This document shows positions 48,246 to 61,609 of a stretch of DNA of 64,000 bases, piece after piece; position 1 is the first letter of the stretch, and each line of letters begins with the position of its first letter. Both the position numbers and the translations under genes were made by a program. The notes beneath the pieces were generated by a model. That model was not told the origin of the DNA. It did no database searches and worked only from the letters and a program-made list of their open reading frames with translations. Source of the DNA: Auricularia sp. M13 (taxonomy: Eukaryota > Basidiomycota > Agaricomycetes > Auriculariales > Auriculariaceae); the NCBI GenBank assembly GCA_037042915.1, contig JAXOIZ010000014.1:1-64000 (forward strand), given 5' to 3'.

Positions 48246-50333
48246 ACGTCGGTTCTGCGAGGTGGCGAGGAGAGAACGTGGGCGATGCGGAGGAGGGAGG
48301 TCGGGCTCGATGCTGCACCAGAGTCGCACGCACGCACCTTTTATACCGCTACAGCGCGGCCTCCCTTCCGATTGAATCCCGGAGGATGACTGTTTCACCT
48401 CGTACGAGCACCATGAATAACTTGTTTGCGTTGCTGAAGCGAATCGGCGGTGCCGAGACCGGGCGGCGGAGGGTTGTGCGGCCTCGCGTCGCGATTCAGA
48501 CCGATATTCTGCTCGTCCCGCTGCGTCCCCTGGAAATTTTCGTCTTGCACCAAATTTCAGTGGTTCAGGATCCAATTAGGCGCCCGTGGGTCAAGGTAGG
48601 GAGGAGTAGGTACCCCTATACCCTCTAGACTCCCAAAATCGCTCCTACTCACGGCCGCCGCGTTTCCGCGTCTCCACGCAGCTCTACCGCGCCATCTGAT
48701 GCCTAACAAACCGGCGATTGATCTCCGTGAAACGAGAAGCCCAAAGAATAGAGCGGCATTGCGAGAAACCGCGTTTTCGTCGCTACAGCGCCGACCGCGT
48801 AGCTAGGCTCCCAGCCTCTTCTGCGGCGGATTTCTCATCGGAAAGCACTGCTCAGTCAGCGCTCATTGAGACGGCATGTGTCAGCACCGGTGAGGCCGCG
48901 AGGGTAGGCCGGTGTGTGCGAGTTCATGGGGCGTTGTTCTGGCTGAGCGGAGTTTGATCACGCGCGTTCTCGTCCCCCCGGGCCGAATTTCTCACCGAAT
49001 TTCGACGCCTCCGCGGGATACTACCCTCAGCGATGCTATAAATAGAACATGGACTGTACATGAGTGCATATGTGAGAGGTAAATGTTCTGGAATGGGTAC
49101 AAAGTTCGCGTTTTGCGCTCGCGGCGCTCAAGATTTCACCCTGTAAGAAGCGGCCTGGTCGCTCTCATGGACAATTCACATCGTATATTAGCCTCTCAGA
49201 CTGTTATCGTTGACTGGCATTTATCATGCCGCACAATCCGACTTCCCTGCCCTCGTGAGCTGGTCACCAGACGTGCATCTGCACTTGAGATAGAACTAGA
49301 CAAAATGACTATTCAGAGACCTTATATATGACGCATATCTCATTGTCCGGGATCTCAGCCGCCTCAGACGTCGCGTGTATGTTCAGTGCACTCATTCTGC
49401 AGCATACGACGCGGGATAGCGCGTTTTGAACGGCTGAGGCTCCTCAGCCCCGTTCGCATGCATATTTTGCATGCCGCTCGGAATCCGAGGAGGTTCGGCA
49501 GGGGTGTTCGTGCTGTGCATACCCAGATTGGAGCTACATCGCGCGACGATATTCCCGTGAGAACCTCAGGTTCATGTGTCACAGAAATGCTGTGAGATTA
49601 TACAGACGATGTTGGGCAACTGCTGTGGCTGAATTCACTCGGCAAAATGGAATGGTTTGATGGTGGCAACGAAACACCGGATGACCAAGGCCGGACTTGC
49701 GCCAAAAATTTCGTCAACTCCGCCCCGTGCCTTTCTTCTCCAGACCAGTGATAAGTATCCCAGGTCCATTCTCACCCAATTCTCTGCACCATATTCCCCC
49801 TGCGCTCACTACGCTCGACAGACGTGCTGCGCAGCTGCCGTCGGCCATGTTGGCGAACCTCTGCGTGCAGCTTACTCTGGTGGTGCGCTCTGCCATCTGC
49901 TCTCGGAGTCGCTTTGCTCATTGTGCCCAGGAGATACACGTCACGTGACTCGCACATCCCGCAATTCGGCCTCCAGTCTCCGCACAGGCAGCGGCAACAG
50001 GATCGCTACCAGACCACTGTCACGGGAGGTTGAGCTCAATAGTGCGTTCTATACGTCCATATGTCGCGTCTCCGAAAGTTTGCTCATGTTTGCCACCAGC
50101 CTCTTCCTCGAGCTCCCAGCATCACTGCCTCAAATCCACAGACCGACAGGCTCAATGCAACACGCAACCGATCTGACGGCGTTTTTTGTGCGGGCTATGC
50201 GCAGCCGTCCGCACAACACGCGTTTCTGTCTCTGATGGCCGGTGTCGCTGCACGCGCTCGAATACCTCGGTGAGTGCTTCAGTCGTCATTTGTGCAGTCT
50301 GCAGTCGTGTCTGACAATCTCGATTAGCCTGAA

Positions 50334-50948
50334 ATGCAGTTCGGCTTTGAACACTCTCCGGCGACCTTGAAAAGCATCGCTGCAGCTTTCCCTTCGGAGA
50401 CGGGGAAATCGGCCTTGCAGCCCGCCGTCGCATGCCAAATCTGCGCTCTCGCCACGGCACACCCTGTCGGTTTAACCTCCATGATTCTGTGAGTGCAAAC
50501 CGCCATCCTCCGTAGATATGGAATCTGCAACTGACGTGATCTCTTTGCAGAAAACGAATCGATTCGGGTCCCAAGCCGGCGACGTCGACAGCGCCGTGGG
50601 CCTCATGTTTCGCAAGACGTGTTTCTTGTGGTGAGTACATCGAACATCGTCTCTTCGCAGATATGGAATCTGCAGCTAACGTGTTTGACCTTTTGATTGG
50701 CAGGAATTGCTGTGCGAGTCCGCGTACCCTCTGCCAATGTCGCCAACCATCCCGACCACAGCGCAGCGGGACAAATTACCGGTTTCCTGGCATCAAAATG
50801 GCGCTCATGCTCGATCTCATCCACGAGGCGCATACCCTCGACGCGGAACCGGCGCCTGTCGCCGGCGAGCGACGTTATTCCCCATCGCCGTCGGCAACAC
50901 AACTCATCCGTTCTGCGGCAAAATTGGCCCCAGGTATCGCGCACATGA
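50334..50948 (+). CDS. Candidate spliced gene, copy 6
   Basis: Counterpart of 15143-15757 with the same splice sites. Confidence 0.33.
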
Positions 50949-52837
50949 CGGAGTCACTCTGGTGAAATGGTACGTCGCGCTGCCGCGGTTTCGTTCCTCG
51001 ATTTTCGATCCTTTGTTGCTCACCTTCCGATCAACAGCTGGCTGCTGAACTCGACCTCAGTCTATCGACCTGGAAATGCGACATCTGGTTGCAACTGACA
51101 CCAGGAAACATGGTGCGGGCTGTGCTGCGCGTGGGCTCCGTCCGCGGTTGCTGGCGCGGCGTTCGTTGCCACTTGCTTCCCGTCGCCCTCGCCGCCGTCG
51201 GAATCGGACACGGCGTTACACGCTAGACGCGGCCTCGTGGATTATGCTCGTTTCATGGGTATTCTGCTACGGAGGACAGGTGCTGAGGTGCGTCCTCGTC
51301 TCGCAGTTCCCCAATTCGTTTCTTACTCCTCGCCCACCGCTAGCCACAGAATCGCGCCAGTCCTCGTCCAATCAGCACACACTCTCGGAGGCGGGTGAGC
51401 ATCTGTGCTATCGATTACCACGTCCAGCGTTCCGCTGGAGCGCTCGCTCTACGGCCGCTGGTGCTCGATTTTCCGTCCGCCGTGCTTCCCATCACCCAGA
51501 CCGCCTCGGAACCGGACCTCGTCCGTTCCGCGCAAGACTCGGGCTCGGACATGGCCACGATGGAAGGACTCTGCAGCGCGAACGGAGTGCGGTGAGGGTG
51601 CGTGCTCGTCTCGGAAAGCGCGTTTTTGCTGATCGCGCCATCACCAGCCGCACCTCGGGCCCTCCTCTCGACCGATGCGCGCCAGCGCGTGCGTACCAGC
51701 GCGGATACGGGCTGCGGCTCAGCCCATCAAAAATCACGCGCCGAGGCCACTTCCTGGGACGCGAATCGCAAGATTCGTTCGCGCGCGCCCGGCCGAGACG
51801 CGGAAACTGCGTTCGTTCGGCGTCGTCCGTTTGCCACCAAATCGCGGGCCATGATTCGACTTGCACGCAGTACCCATGGCCCCCAGTCGCTAGCACCGGC
51901 GCTTGGAACTGGCGCGCGAATCGACGGATTTGGTCCGGCGCGCCCAGACTCGGTCGACATCAACCTCGGCCGTTCCGCCTGAGGATCGGGCTCGCGGTTC
52001 TGCTCGACACTGGGAGTCTGCAGCGCGAGTTGCATGCCATGACGGTGCGTGGTTGACTCGCAATTCGCGTTTTGCTGCTGACGTCCCCAGCACCGCCGTG
52101 TGCATCTCCAGGTCATTCCCCCGGCCCCCGTGTGCGGCATCTGGCGCGCATGGACGCACAGACCCACCGAGTCAACGCTCGAGGACGGGCGCTTCTTCCT
52201 CGGGCGGGAATCGCGAGATTCAGTTGGTCGCGCACGTCCAAAACGCAAAACTTGCGTTCCGGCGACCTCGCCCGAATCTCCCCAAATTCTGGCGCTGAGT
52301 CGGGGTAAATGTCAGCACTCATGAGCTGTGAGCTCTCGCGCCGGCGCTTCGTATTCCCGCGGGAATCGACGATTTTGGTCGCGGACGAGCCGAACGCAAA
52401 ACTCGGTTTTCCTCGACCTCGGCCGTTCCGCGTGAGAGTCGGCACCGTGGCTCGAGTGCATAAAATGCGCCTGAGGACCGATTTTTGGCTGCGTGCGGCC
52501 CTGAACTGCGTCGCGCACGGACGATTTTGTTCGCGTTTTGGCCGTTCCGTCCTCTTCTCGCTCGTTCCCGCGGTCCTGTATGCATTTTGACACGTAATAC
52601 ACAGTATTGAACACATCCCTGAGCCCGAATCGAACCGTTCACAGCAGGCATGCCGTACTCTCACAGCAAGCACGCCGCACTCTCACCCCCACAACGCCCA
52701 TTCCCCGTCTCCCGCCCCTCTCGCGTAGATAGGTCCTACCTCCCGCAAAGTCCTCCCATTCACTCCCCAAGCACCAATCACAGGCCAAGAAAGTTAAAGA
52801 CTTACTGAACTCTCCTCGACTTCACTCTTTTCAGCGT

Positions 52838-54541
52838 CTACGCACTCCGCCCGTCCCAAGGGCCCGGCGAAATGAGGTGGCGGCGCAGTGGCAGTAAACC
52901 GTGTTGTATTGCTCGCAAAGATAACGATCTATGTACACAACCGCAGCGCCACGCATCGGGCTTAATCGACGCCGTCAGCAGGTCGCCCAGCGTCCACGCC
53001 GTCGTGTCGCGCACGTGAATGTCCGGGTCGCGAATCATGTCAATCATAATGGGCAGCGCCTGCTGGACGAGCGGCGCGAGAGCCGCGGGATCAGGGCCGT
53101 CAAGAATCGAGCCGAACGCCATGACGGCCGCCTCGCGGAAGTGCCAGTCGGGGTTCTTGATGTTGACCTCGATGAACGGCAGCGCCTGCTGGACGATCGC
53201 GTCGCCCACGGCCTGCGCGAGCAGACCCAAACACGTGCCAGCGGCCATCGAGACGTTCCACTCGTCCTCGTCCGCGTCCTCCTCTTGGCGCGTGAGCAAC
53301 TGCAGGATGACGGGCATGATCTCGGGCAGGGCGATTTTGGCAAAATATTTGCTCTCGTTCTCCGGCTGCTCGCCGTACTCGGCGGCCTCCGCCTCCTCGA
53401 TAGCGAGGTCGATCTCCTCCTCGCACACCGTCGACCAGAACTCGACGGCCTGCAGCGCGACGGCCTCCTCCGGGTTCTTCATCCCGAGCACGGTGAGGCC
53501 GAAGAGCGCCCGCTCCATGTAGAAGCTCATCTTGTCGTAGTACAGGCCCATTATGCGCACCAGGCATTCGAACGCGGCGACCTGCACGGGCACGGACGGG
53601 TTCTGCGTCGCCTCGCAGACGACCTGCATGATGTAGTTGCGCTCGCCCTGCGCGAGTCAGCGGACGCGTCATCTCGCTTGCTCGGGACCGACTGACCTCG
53701 CGTTCAAAGTTCTCGCGCACAAACTCCAGCGAGTTGTAGAGCGCATTGATCGCGGCGAGCTGAACGTCTGGCGACGGCTCGTCCTTGCGCGCGCCGTGTA
53801 CGACGGCGGTGAGGATCTCGTTTGCGCGCATGGCGAGCACCTCCGGCCGCTGCCACCAAATCAGCGCCGAAAACCAAAAGAAAAAACCAAGGAAAAAACG
53901 CACGATGGTCTCGCAGATGTAGCCGATCGTCTGGAGGGCGGCGACGCGCAGGTTGGCGTTGGAGGGGTCATTGACGTAGCCGAGCAGGCCCTGGATGAGC
54001 TCGGGCCACTGGTGATGCGGCAGCTCGACGGCGGCGATGGCGGCGATGACCTGGGCAGAAACGCCCGCCGCGCGCGTGGGCGACGAGAGCGTCTGCAGGA
54101 CCTGCTGTTTGACCTGGTTTTTGGTGTCGGCCGGGAGGTTGAGCCAGCGGGCCTCGTAGTCTTGCTGCCGTTGCACGTCCTGTCCGCGGAACTGAGTATA
54201 CTGCGGTTACTGGCACAAGATAATAGACTCACCCTTGCTGTCAGAGCGTTCTTGAGCGCGATACCGGCGGCGTTCCTCGTCAACATTTCGGCAGACTCTT
54301 TGGCGAGCTCCTGGGCGAGCAGCACCATGTACACGGGCTGCGGCGGGCATCAGTACTGACCAGGCCGTGGCGCAGACGCTGATTGGGACGCACGTAGTTG
54401 GTGGCCGCTGCGTGCTCTAAGGCGGCGGTGGCATTCTGACGCGTCGCGGCGTCTGGCAGATAGGTTAGTATTAACCGACGCGCTCTATACGGCGCACTCG
54501 CCAGTGGCCAGCGAGTCTGAAAGGAGACTGGCGACGTTCAT
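52838..54541 (-). CDS. kap95: Truncated importin-beta (Kap95), copy 7
   Basis: Same structure shifted by 43963 bp, with the frame and tail retained. Confidence 0.92.
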
Positions 54542-56285
54542 CCTGCAGCTCGTGCCTGGAGAATGGGAGGGAGAGAAAGTGTGGCTCTGTTTTCCCGGTC
54601 CGCTCGCTTTTTCCCTCGCGTCCAAAGAACAACCTCGACTATGGACAAGGCAAGCAAAACTGTCCTTCCTTCCTGTTTTTTTTCTTAATCTCGCCAGGCA
54701 AGAGGAGGTGCGCGTGGCGGTGGCGGCCACCCGGCTGCTCGCGATAAGACTCGAACTTCCACTCTCGCGGGTGGTTCTTTGGCCGCGGACGCCGAAGGCG
54801 GCCGCCACGTGCTCGTCTTGCCTGGTCGACGGTTTTGGCGCCGGCTTGCTCGCTGCCACGACCGCCGTGCGCGCTGGGCGTTAGTCCCCTACTGCCGCGG
54901 CGTTCGTGGCTGCTGCTGCTGCTGTGCACGTCAACGCTCGGTGCAGCGTCAAAGCAATTACTAGGTAATTAACAAGCAGCTCGCAGTCGGCAGCCGTCGA
55001 GAAAGCTCGCGCCCAACTCGCGCTGCCGTGACCCCAGTTGGTCTCTATGCATCCAGCGACGTCGCGCTTGCATCCCGCTTTGCGCTCGCAGTCGCATACA
55101 CCGCGCGCTTGCAAGACGCTACCTGCCATTCATCCAGATCCCCACGCTCGCCGACGTTGCCAACGTACTCGAATTCACTTGCCATCGTCGCGTCAAAGAC
55201 ATTACTACCAGCCAAGTATTGGCGATGACTCTGCGAACGTCGTCAACTAAGCTCGAACGTCGGCTCACAAGGAATGGTCGCATGCATCTCACAGTCGCAT
55301 ACACCGCGCGCTTGCAAGACGCTGCCTGCCATCGTCGCGTCAAAGACATTGCTACCAGGTAAGTATTTGCGACAGCTCTGCTCACGTCGTCATCGCCCGC
55401 CCGAGTAACGGTGTCGATCGTGAGTTTTCATTGTCGACTAAAAGTCAAACAAACTCACCGAACGCGTCAGTTTTCAGGACAATTCGACGGCTCAGCGTTG
55501 CCAAGACCGCGTCGAGCAGCGTTGCAAAGTCCGCGTCTAGCAACGTTGCAAACAGCTGCCCCTCGTCGCTGCCGATCGTGAGTTTTACTTTCTTGAACTT
55601 GAAGCCCTCTTACATCATCATCAGCTCTTGGATCGCACTCAGGATTCACTCGCGGGCACGCGCCGTCCATGATAAGCTATGTATGCCTCTTTCCTATCCC
55701 TGACTTTGTACGCTGACTTCATTCAGGACACGACTTTTGCCGATCGAGGACGAGTCCAGCGATGCCCACGGCTCGTCCATCGCGTGTTTTTATTTGCACG
55801 CAGCCAAACCTGACGATCGGACGCTCAGATTATACAAAGCACCCGCGACGACGCAGACGGTGACGCGCGCCGCGCTCGAGCCGCGTGGGCGAGCAGACGA
55901 CGAGGAGCTGCCGATAGGACGCAAATCAGGCGCCAGAGCGCAGCTCGCGACTCGGGGCGTTCAGCTCGTCGTCAGCGGCATGCGCAGTCGCGGCCTGCGC
56001 GTGCCAGCTAGAGAGGACGGCGCTCGCGTCACGCACTCCGTGCTCGCGGCGCAGAACGTCCAGTTCGATGCAAACAGGCTCGCGGCCTTCGCCCCAAGCG
56101 CCGTTCTCTCTTGCGTGCGCGCCAGCGAGAGAGGACAGCGCTCGGGTCGCCCACTCCGTGATCGCGAGGCGGAGCGTCTGGTTCGGTGCGAACAGGCTGC
56201 GCGCCGCAAGCACCGTCCTCTCGCGCGCACGCACCAGCGAGAGGGAGGACGGTGCTCGGGTCGCGCGCGATGCGGAGCGTCCGGT

Positions 56286-57017
56286 TCAATGTGAACAGGC
56301 CGCGCTCGCCGTCGCGGCCAGCGCTACGAGCCCCGTTCTCTCTCTCGGATGCGTGCATGCAAGAGAGGACAACGCTGGGTCCGTGCACCCCGCGAGCACG
56401 ATATGTATGCGTAGCGACTCACCAATATACCGTTTCCCTCGCCATTCCGCGCCATCGCCGTCGTGCTGCAAAATGAGCTTGAGTAAAGTCTACATGCGAT
56501 AGGAAGGCCAAGGACGTACTATTGGTGAAAATGGTAGCGTGAACTTGGACCGCAAATTAATGCTGCCTGCGAGGGAAGTTGTCAGCCGCGAGCAGAACCC
56601 ATCGCAATCACTAGTACTCACCTGTGACGGCCGAACGGTTGTCTTGTACACCAACAAATGTATGCCTGCCTGTAAAACGTCATTTGGCTGAAACGGACTG
56701 CGATCGGACACTCACAATCGAGTGTCGTGTGTTGGCGCTGTTCGGTGGTCGTGAGCATACTTACAGCCGGCGGACGACGCACAGCGCAGAATGATGAACT
56801 CACGATCGGCGACGTTGAATGTGTCTGGTACAACAACGGGCACATACCGGGGGGTATTTCCGTCGTCATGAGCGCAGGCAGTCGGAACGCGACAGGAAGA
56901 CTCACGATGTCGCAACGAGAACGCTCGATCGACCCCACGTCGACAGCGCGGGTACGCGGCGAGCACGAGTCCAGTGGCCACGGACATCGAGGGCGCACTC
57001 GGAGTGCGCGAATGCAT
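56286..57017 (-). CDS. Predicted small multi-exon gene, copy 7
   Basis: Same exon pattern shifted by 43964 bp. Confidence 0.38.
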
Positions 57018-59105
57018 ACGTCGGTTCTGCGAGGTGGCGAGGAGAGAACGTGGGCGATGCGGAGGAGGGAGGTCGGGCTCGATGCTGCACCAGAGTCGCA
57101 CGCACGCACCTTTTATACCGCTACAGCGCGGCCTCCCTTCCGATTGAATCCCGGAGGATGACTGTTTCACCTCGTACGAGCACCATGAATAACTTGTTTG
57201 CGTTGCTGAAGCGAATCGGCGGTGCCGAGACCGGGCGGCGGAGGGTTGTGCGGCCTCGCGTCGCGATTCAGACCGATATTCTGCTCGTCCCGCTGCGTCC
57301 CCTGGAAATTTTCGTCTTGCACCAAATTTCAGTGGTTCAGGATCCAATTAGGCGCCCGTGGGTCAAGGTAGGGAGGAGTAGGTACCCCTATACCCTCTAG
57401 ACTCCCAAAATCGCTCCTACTCACGGCCGCCGCGTTTCCGCGTCTCCACGCAGCTCTACCGCGCCATCTGATGCCTAACAAACCGGCGATTGATCTCCGT
57501 GAAACGAGAAGCCCAAAGAATAGAGCGGCATTGCGAGAAACCGCGTTTTCGTCGCTACAGCGCCGACCGCGTAGCTAGGCTCCCAGCCTCTTCTGCGGCG
57601 GATTTCTCATCGGAAAGCACTGCTCAGTCAGCGCTCATTGAGACGGCATGTGTCAGCACCGGTGAGGCCGCGAGGGTAGGCCGGTGTGTGCGAGTTCATG
57701 GGGCGTTGTTCTGGCTGAGCGGAGTTTGATCACGCGCGTTCTCGTCCCCCCGGGCCGAATTTCTCACCGAATTTCGACGCCTCCGCGGGATACTACCCTC
57801 AGCGATGCTATAAATAGAACATGGACTGTACATGAGTGCATATGTGAGAGGTAAATGTTCTGGAATGGGTACAAAGTTCGCGTTTTGCGCTCGCGGCGCT
57901 CAAGATTTCACCCTGTAAGAAGCGGCCTGGTCGCTCTCATGGACAATTCACATCGTATATTAGCCTCTCAGACTGTTATCGTTGACTGGCATTTATCATG
58001 CCGCACAATCCGACTTCCCTGCCCTCGTGAGCTGGTCACCAGACGTGCATCTGCACTTGAGATAGAACTAGACAAAATGACTATTCAGAGACCTTATATA
58101 TGACGCATATCTCATTGTCCGGGATCTCAGCCGCCTCAGACGTCGCGTGTATGTTCAGTGCACTCATTCTGCAGCATACGACGCGGGATAGCGCGTTTTG
58201 AACGGCTGAGGCTCCTCAGCCCCGTTCGCATGCATATTTTGCATGCCGCTCGGAATCCGAGGAGGTTCGGCAGGGGTGTTCGTGCTGTGCATACCCAGAT
58301 TGGAGCTACATCGCGCGACGATATTCCCGTGAGAACCTCAGGTTCATGTGTCACAGAAATGCTGTGAGATTATACAGACGATGTTGGGCAACTGCTGTGG
58401 CTGAATTCACTCGGCAAAATGGAATGGTTTGATGGTGGCAACGAAACACCGGATGACCAAGGCCGGACTTGCGCCAAAAATTTCGTCAACTCCGCCCCGT
58501 GCCTTTCTTCTCCAGACCAGTGATAAGTATCCCAGGTCCATTCTCACCCAATTCTCTGCACCATATTCCCCCTGCGCTCACTACGCTCGACAGACGTGCT
58601 GCGCAGCTGCCGTCGGCCATGTTGGCGAACCTCTGCGTGCAGCTTACTCTGGTGGTGCGCTCTGCCATCTGCTCTCGGAGTCGCTTTGCTCATTGTGCCC
58701 AGGAGATACACGTCACGTGACTCGCACATCCCGCAATTCGGCCTCCAGTCTCCGCACAGGCAGCGGCAACAGGATCGCTACCAGACCACTGTCACGGGAG
58801 GTTGAGCTCAATAGTGCGTTCTATACGTCCATATGTCGCGTCTCCGAAAGTTTGCTCATGTTTGCCACCAGCCTCTTCCTCGAGCTCCCAGCATCACTGC
58901 CTCAAATCCACAGACCGACAGGCTCAATGCAACACGCAACCGATCTGACGGCGTTTTTTGTGCGGGCTATGCGCAGCCGTCCGCACAACACGCGTTTCTG
59001 TCTCTGATGGCCGGTGTCGCTGCACGCGCTCGAATACCTCGGTGAGTGCTTCAGTCGTCATTTGTGCAGTCTGCAGTCGTGTCTGACAATCTCGATTAGC
59101 CTGAA

Positions 59106-59720
59106 ATGCAGTTCGGCTTTGAACACTCTCCGGCGACCTTGAAAAGCATCGCTGCAGCTTTCCCTTCGGAGACGGGGAAATCGGCCTTGCAGCCCGCCGT
59201 CGCATGCCAAATCTGCGCTCTCGCCACGGCACACCCTGTCGGTTTAACCTCCATGATTCTGTGAGTGCAAACCGCCATCCTCCGTAGATATGGAATCTGC
59301 AACTGACGTGATCTCTTTGCAGAAAACGAATCGATTCGGGTCCCAAGCCGGCGACGTCGACAGCGCCGTGGGCCTCATGTTTCGCAAGACGTGTTTCTTG
59401 TGGTGAGTACATCGAACATCGTCTCTTCGCAGATATGGAATCTGCAGCTAACGTGTTTGACCTTTTGATTGGCAGGAATTGCTGTGCGAGTCCGCGTACC
59501 CTCTGCCAATGTCGCCAACCATCCCGACCACAGCGCAGCGGGACAAATTACCGGTTTCCTGGCATCAAAATGGCGCTCATGCTCGATCTCATCCACGAGG
59601 CGCATACCCTCGACGCGGAACCGGCGCCTGTCGCCGGCGAGCGACGTTATTCCCCATCGCCGTCGGCAACACAACTCATCCGTTCTGCGGCAAAATTGGC
59701 CCCAGGTATCGCGCACATGA
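59106..59720 (+). CDS. Candidate spliced gene, copy 7
   Basis: Counterpart of 15143-15757 with the same splice sites. Confidence 0.33.
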
Positions 59721-61609
59721 CGGAGTCACTCTGGTGAAATGGTACGTCGCGCTGCCGCGGTTTCGTTCCTCGATTTTCGATCCTTTGTTGCTCACCTTCC
59801 GATCAACAGCTGGCTGCTGAACTCGACCTCAGTCTATCGACCTGGAAATGCGACATCTGGTTGCAACTGACACCAGGAAACATGGTGCGGGCTGTGCTGC
59901 GCGTGGGCTCCGTCCGCGGTTGCTGGCGCGGCGTTCGTTGCCACTTGCTTCCCGTCGCCCTCGCCGCCGTCGGAATCGGACACGGCGTTACACGCTAGAC
60001 GCGGCCTCGTGGATTATGCTCGTTTCATGGGTATTCTGCTACGGAGGACAGGTGCTGAGGTGCGTCCTCGTCTCGCAGTTCCCCAATTCGTTTCTTACTC
60101 CTCGCCCACCGCTAGCCACAGAATCGCGCCAGTCCTCGTCCAATCAGCACACACTCTCGGAGGCGGGTGAGCATCTGTGCTATCGATTACCACGTCCAGC
60201 GTTCCGCTGGAGCGCTCGCTCTACGGCCGCTGGTGCTCGATTTTCCGTCCGCCGTGCTTCCCATCACCCAGACCGCCTCGGAACCGGACCTCGTCCGTTC
60301 CGCGCAAGACTCGGGCTCGGACATGGCCACGATGGAAGGACTCTGCAGCGCGAACGGAGTGCGGTGAGGGTGCGTGCTCGTCTCGGAAAGCGCGTTTTTG
60401 CTGATCGCGCCATCACCAGCCGCACCTCGGGCCCTCCTCTCGACCGATGCGCGCCAGCGCGTGCGTACCAGCGCGGATACGGGCTGCGGCTCAGCCCATC
60501 AAAAATCACGCGCCGAGGCCACTTCCTGGGACGCGAATCGCAAGATTCGTTCGCGCGCGCCCGGCCGAGACGCGGAAACTGCGTTCGTTCGGCGTCGTCC
60601 GTTTGCCACCAAATCGCGGGCCATGATTCGACTTGCACGCAGTACCCATGGCCCCCAGTCGCTAGCACCGGCGCTTGGAACTGGCGCGCGAATCGACGGA
60701 TTTGGTCCGGCGCGCCCAGACTCGGTCGACATCAACCTCGGCCGTTCCGCCTGAGGATCGGGCTCGCGGTTCTGCTCGACACTGGGAGTCTGCAGCGCGA
60801 GTTGCATGCCATGACGGTGCGTGGTTGACTCGCAATTCGCGTTTTGCTGCTGACGTCCCCAGCACCGCCGTGTGCATCTCCAGGTCATTCCCCCGGCCCC
60901 CGTGTGCGGCATCTGGCGCGCATGGACGCACAGACCCACCGAGTCAACGCTCGAGGACGGGCGCTTCTTCCTCGGGCGGGAATCGCGAGATTCAGTTGGT
61001 CGCGCACGTCCAAAACGCAAAACTTGCGTTCCGGCGACCTCGCCCGAATCTCCCCAAATTCTGGCGCTGAGTCGGGGTAAATGTCAGCACTCATGAGCTG
61101 TGAGCTCTCGCGCCGGCGCTTCGTATTCCCGCGGGAATCGACGATTTTGGTCGCGGACGAGCCGAACGCAAAACTCGGTTTTCCTCGACCTCGGCCGTTC
61201 CGCGTGAGAGTCGGCACCGTGGCTCGAGTGCATAAAATGCGCCTGAGGACCGATTTTTGGCTGCGTGCGGCCCTGAACTGCGTCGCGCACGGACGATTTT
61301 GTTCGCGTTTTGGCCGTTCCGTCCTCTTCTCGCTCGTTCCCGCGGTCCTGTATGCATTTTGACACGTAATACACAGTATTGAACACATCCCTGAGCCCGA
61401 ATCGAACCGTTCACAGCAGGCATGCCGTACTCTCACAGCAAGCACGCCGCACTCTCACCCCCACAACGCCCATTCCCCGTCTCCCGCCCCTCTCGCGTAG
61501 ATAGGTCCTACCTCCCGCAAAGTCCTCCCATTCACTCCCCAAGCACCAATCACAGGCCAAGAAAGTTAAAGACTTACTGAACTCTCCTCGACTTCACTCT
61601 TTTCAGCGT

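Larger units (their letters stand above)
44186..52958. repeat. Tandem unit, copy 6 (8773 bp)
   Basis: Near-identical copy. By eye it has one base change near 47356 (AGCGCGAG against AGCGAGAG) and the shorter GGAGGAG motif near 48602. Confidence 0.97.
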